From: Doris montereyensis
Lineage: Eukaryota; Mollusca; Gastropoda; Nudibranchia; Dorididae
Reading direction: 5' to 3'
DNA: 64,000 nt
Assembly (NCBI GenBank): GCA_037039925.1
Contig: JAXRKP010000416.1
Location: forward strand, 1 to 64,000
Shown: positions 60,135 through 64,000 of the stretch, piece by piece
How the letters are laid out: each line of letters starts with the position of its first letter
Position numbering within the stretch: position 1 is the stretch's first letter
Position numbers and translations under genes: made by a program
Notes under the pieces: generated by a model
Told to the model about the DNA's origin: nothing
Database searches by the model: none
Seen by the model: only the letters and a program-made list of their open reading frames with translations

Positions 60135-60405
60135 AAAATGCAGGACAATCATACTTTTTTCTCGGAGTAGATGTCAATACCCATGTAAGAGGCAAGAAAA
60201 TCTACTACAAAGTTGGAAAAATATACGCCCACGGCTATTAGAGTAAATATTAAACCAAAAGGAGAAATTAAATTATTAATAACTTATGAACCAAACGAAG
60301 ATGCCACTAAAGAAGAAAAAAAGATATCTTCTAAAGCCGTATTTACAAATAACTGCAGAGTATCTCAAACCAAAACAGGAACTAATGGTTTTATGAGATT
60401 TAAAT
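60135..60405 (+). other. asymmetric protein-like centre of the palindrome
   Basis: This ~270-bp spacer is the only part without a mirror. Plus-strand reading gives DIELENAGQSYFFLGVDVNT and RGKKIYYKV in one frame and, after a one-base shift near 60,215, TAIRVNIKPKGEIKLL, TYEPNEDATKEEKK and FTNNCRVSQTKTGTNGF. Composition is protein-like and differs from the arms. I do not recognise the family. It could be the remnant of the coding interior of a long-inverted-repeat element. Confidence 0.45.
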
Positions 60406-60960
60406 GCTAGAATCGTTAGTGGATGGCGGTATAGCCAATTGTCTTTTACAATAGTTATGATAAAACGTTGATAGCGGTATAGCCAAATCGTTAGTGGATG
60501 CTAGAATCGTTGAGTGGATGGCGGTATAGCCAATTGGCATTTTAATAGTTGTGATATAACGTTGATGCTAGAATCGTTAGTGGATTATGCAATTGTATTT
60601 AATAGTTATGAAATAAGGTTGATGCTAGAATCGTTAGTGGATGGCGGTATAGCCAATTGTATTTTACAATAGTTATGAAATAACGTTGATGCTAGAATCG
60701 TTAGTGGATGGCGGTATAGCCAATTGTATTTTACAATAGTTATGAAATAACGTTGATGCTATAATCGTTAGTGGATGGCGGTATAATAGTTATGTAACGT
60801 TTTGTAGCCAATTGTATTTTACAATAGTTATGAAATAACGTTGATGCTAGAATCATTAGTAGATGGCGGTATAGCCAATTGTGTTTTACAATAGTTATGA
60901 AATAACGTTGATGCTATAATCATTAGTGGATGGCGGTTTCATGAGTTATATCATCGTTAT
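60405..60960. repeat. ~65-bp tandem array, right inner arm, ~8 copies
   Basis: Reverse complement of the left inner array (TGATGCTAGAATCGTTAGTGGATGGCGGTATAGCCAATTGTATTTTACAATAGTTATGAAATAACGT). It has fewer and more rearranged copies near 60,470-60,530. Confidence 0.9.
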
Positions 60961-62150
60961 TTATACATATCATTTTAATCGGCACAAAGGTGAAAAAGCT
61001 GGCTGTAAGTGGGAATGGTGGTATAGTGAGAAGTGATATAGAAAAGATTGGGTGTATAATATATTTTTTACTTTCAAGTCAGAACTTTTTAAAAGAGTGG
61101 TACTCAATCTGAAATAATTGAAACCTAAGATTAGAATTAGTACTAAGTAAAACAGTACTACTGTAAATTTACGTATATAACTACCGGTAATAAGAGTTTA
61201 ATTTGATTGTCATAAAATAGTCAGTACATGTACCAACACACTGCTGTTCTAAATCAAACAACACCATTTTAAAGCAACTACTATCTTTTAAAAAAACGAA
61301 AGAAAAGTATTTAATTATATTGTTTTATTAAAATACAGAAATGAATATTTTAAAGTCTTTTCAGTTTTATTTTTTTCGCCCAACACCATAACAGAAATGA
61401 ATTTTTTTGGGGAACATTTTAAAAAAAATTGTTTTTTTTTCTAATAAATTGAAATATGTACAGCTTGACAACTTCCAGGACTATTTAAATACGTATTTGT
61501 TTATGTCATATGTATAGTCAAGAGGTTAAATGATCTTTAATTCATGTCAATATCGGACTGCAAATTATATTTTTATGCATTTTTTAAAATCACAAAAAAA
61601 AATATTTTTGACTTTTTTTCGAAAACACTCATTTTAACTTTTGGGGCACATCAATGTGCTTACCATTTCCAAACAAAGAATTGACACTTCTGAAAAAAAA
61701 TAAGCTAACTCAATATCAGAATTTCTATAAGCTCAGCTATTTTCAAGTTTCTGGCATCACACTTGGACTCCACCAGGTTGCCACAAAACCTGCTACTTTC
61801 ACGTTTTTTTGAAATTACAAAAAAGCCCTTGTTTCAACTTTCAAGTCCCCGTATTTTCTTAAAAATCATCGTATAAAGATGATATTGGTATCAATGTGCT
61901 TTCAATAAAGTTCTTTCCAATGGTGTATTACATGACATACTAGTTGAAATATTTCAACTTCGGTTTTTGACAACCTAGATACGTATGAATTTTAACAAAC
62001 TTGAGGAGCCTTAGGAGAGATTTCCATACCGAGAACTAATAGTTACAATTGTAGTACACCCGTAGTTAAGTAAGTAGAAGGTGAAAGAAAGGATTGAATA
62101 GTTTCGTAACACATTATCCATCAAAGCTAATGAATTCATAGCAGCCTAGT
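60961..62150. other. AT-rich arm DNA, right
   Basis: Mirror of 58,330-59,514; no gene seen. Confidence 0.6.
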
Positions 62151-62336
62151 GTGAAAGCCAAGTCTCCCCCAACACGGTCGTCAGTGGCAATTGAGTATAC
62201 GGCACTTCAAATGCGAGAAATTTCTCAGCCAGGAAAAGCGCCGTATGTGTTGATGGAGCTGACCTACGGATACGGCAACTCATTTGATAATGACCGGTGG
62301 ATTTTGACCCCTACGTTTTCAAACGAAGTGCAGTAA
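62151..62336 (+). other. short unique open frame, right arm
   Basis: A 61-codon frame reads SSVAIEYTALQMREISQPGK, then YVLMELTYGYGNSFDNDRWI and FSNEVQ. It shares words with the adjacent 30-bp array: GATACGGCAACTCATTTGATAATGAC here against CATACGGCACTTTATTTGATAACGGC in the array, so GYGNSFDND parallels the array peptide AYGTLFDN. It may be the coding ancestor of the array. Function unknown; it may be a host or element-derived fragment. Confidence 0.4.
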
Positions 62337-62501
62337 GTGGTATATTACGTAATCCACTATGGCCAGATGGTTGCCCGTTTGTTTGAAAACATCTATGTCA
62401 CAGGGCAATGGTTTGGTGTACTTAGTTTGGTATTAGAGTGTAGTATATTTATTTTATAGACCAAAACACGTTTTCTCGATTGCGGCTAAACGAGGAGATC
62501 A

Positions 62502-63178
62502 ACTCCGGCTGCACATACGGCACTTTATTTGATAACGGCTACAGATACGGCACTTTATTTGATAATAACGGCTGTACATACTTGGCACTTTATTTGATAA
62601 CGGCTGCAATTTATTTGATAACAGCTGTGCATACGGCACTTTACGGCACTTTTTGATAACAGCTGTGCATACGGCACTTTATTTGATAACGGCTGCACAT
62701 ATGGCACTTTATTTGATAACGGCTGTGCATACGGCACTTTATTTGATAACGGCTGTACATACGGCACTTTATTTGATAACAGCTGTGCATACGGCACTTT
62801 ATTTGATAACAGCTGTACATACGGCACTTTATTTGATAACGGCTGTGCATACGGCACTTTATTTGATAACAGCTGTGCATACGGCACTTTATTTGATAAC
62901 GGCTGCACATACGGCACTTTATTTGATAACGGCTGCACATACGGCACTTTATTTGATAACAGCTGTGCATACGGCACTTTATTTGATAACAGCTGTGCAT
63001 ACGGCACTTTATTTTGATAACAGCTGTGCATACGGCACTTTTATTTGATAACAGCTGTGCATACGGCACTTTATTTGATAACAGCTGTGCATACGGCACT
63101 TTATTTGATAACAGCTGTACATACGGCACTTTATTTGATAACGGCTGTGCATACTGCACTTTATTTGATAACGGCAGT
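62502..63178. repeat. 30-bp tandem array, right arm, ~22 copies
   Basis: Reverse complement of the left array: ATACGGCACTTTATTTGATAACGGCTGTGC and variants. Irregular copies occur at 62,560-62,650, where a partial unit and a doubled TTACGGCACTTT occur; the rest is regular. Confidence 0.95.
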
Positions 63179-63184
63179 AAAAAA

Positions 63185-63330
63185 AATATACACACCAACA
63201 TTTTCGAGTTGAATGATGTCTTCCAGTTTCACGGACTTCACAATGTTGACAAGGTACAGGGGCTGTTGGGTACCGATGTCAGTCATTGGCGTCCGGTCAC
63301 TGATGTTCTTATCCGACTTTAATCGAAACA
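63185..63330 (+). other. short open frame outside the array, right arm
   Basis: Reads IFELNDVFQFHGLHNVDKVQ, then GTDVSHWRPVTDVLIRL to a stop at 63,322. The same peptide is encoded on the minus strand at 57,086-57,215 in the left arm with one change (I for V). The protein-like composition is conserved between arms. No family recognised. Confidence 0.35.
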
Positions 63331-63394
63331 TTTAGTATACTGGAGCCAAAGCCAAAACAGCTTCGTCGCTCAGGCATATGAAAAGACCAGACCA

Positions 63395-63766
63395 GTGGTC
63401 AGCGGGAACAAATCTGTCCCCACAAAAAACATTTCTGTTCTTTTGGATGAGGAAGTCCCTCTCTACCCCAGACCCCTTCCCTCCGCCCCAGACCCCTCCC
63501 CGTCACAGACCCCCTCCCTCCGTCCCAGACCCCCTCCCTCCGTCCAAGACCCCCTCCTCCGTCCGAGACCCGAGTCCTTTCGTTGCAACCCACCCCCTCT
63601 GATCCCACCACCCAATACCTCCCCTCTTCCCAACGAACTTCCACTTTATCTTCTTCAAGACCAGGTGGAAAGAGGTACGAAAAAAACCCAGACACCATTA
63701 AGGCTCCCCCCCCCCCCCCGCCCCAAAGGCCGAAGCCGTCGGCGTCCAAACAGCATGGCGGACTGA
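63395..63766 (+). other. proline-rich open frame, right arm
   Basis: Mirror of 56,550-56,963; PSLRPRPP-type repeats from a CCCTCCGTCC(C/G)AGACC tandem unit. A C-run at 63,706-63,718 differs in length from the other arm. Confidence 0.3.
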
Positions 63767-64000
63767 AACCTAGTGCTCAGCCATCCTTTGCGAAGAAAGA
63801 GTGACTAGGGTTCGGCCTAAAAGTACAAATAAAGTAGATTTAAAATGGATGCCATTCTGTAGTGGAATGTGAGAGGTGTAAGAGCAAATCATGAAGAACT
63901 CATTCAAAGAGACCTCTTGCCCTGGCACTGGGAGAGTAAAGAATGAGAAAGTTATCGGTAAAGGGTACACCTGTATACAGGGTAATAATACCACATAATT

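Larger units (their letters stand above)
56349..64000. repeat. giant imperfect palindrome, arms ~3.7 kb, off the window edge
   Basis: Left arm 56,349-60,130 is the reverse complement of 60,405-64,000, with paired positions summing to about 120,350-120,470 all along (56,349 with 64,000; 57,200 with 63,200; 59,400 with 61,063). Identity is about 95% by eye with scattered indels. The right arm is cut by the window, so outer ends are unknown; the left end lies between 56,230 and 56,349 or further left. Each arm holds, from outside in: a short outer segment, a proline-rich frame, a 30-bp array, a short unique open frame, AT-rich DNA and a ~65-bp array. Foldback-type transposons have this architecture. 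Confidence 0.9.

Overview
The window reads as animal, probably gastropod mollusc, nuclear DNA. It has split genes with GT/AG introns, very long introns full of microsatellites and minisatellites, tRNA-headed SINEs, several non-LTR retrotransposon clades, a Mag-like Ty3/gypsy element and a Polinton/Maverick. The gastropod assignment is an impression from this repeat mix and from dense TCTAGATC-type motifs; no marker gene proves it. Many coding stretches are broken by single-base indels even where splice sites and protein signatures look good, so part of the breakage may be consensus error in a long-read assembly.

Two host genes are supported. At 924-1256 (minus) is a first coding exon with a signal peptide, a cysteine pattern like OSTM1 and a perfect GTAAGT donor. 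From 20,837 to 42,978 (plus) six small exons together encode a GNAT-fold N-acyltransferase of the glycine N-acyltransferase-like family; introns make up more than 95% of this 22-kb gene and hold most of the repeats in the middle of the window.

Layout: 1-3.1 kb, SINE head, OSTM1-like exon and two decayed LINE pieces; 3.14-11.03 kb, a Polinton with terminal inverted repeats, integrase, PLA2-like protein, adenain-type protease, degraded major capsid protein, two penton-like paralogues and packaging ATPase, but no DNA polymerase B seen; 11.03-15.02 kb, a rearranged gypsy element whose 5' LTR, primer binding site and start of gag lie inverted next to pol; 15.0-19.4 kb, broken RTE-like LINE; 20.8-43.0 kb, the acyltransferase gene; 43-49.5 kb, tandem arrays and anonymous DNA; 49.5-56.2 kb, a minus-strand RNase H-bearing LINE split by other LINEs; 56.3-64.0 kb, a giant inverted repeat that runs off the window edge.

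The most interesting items are: the palindrome, whose arms carry nested tandem arrays and whose short asymmetric centre is protein-like; a minisatellite made from the exon 2/intron 2 boundary of the acyltransferase gene that multiplies its 5' splice site; a minisatellite at 36-37 kb that looks contaminated by its neighbouring CT repeat; the inverted-LTR gypsy; and the compact Polinton with duplicated penton-like genes.
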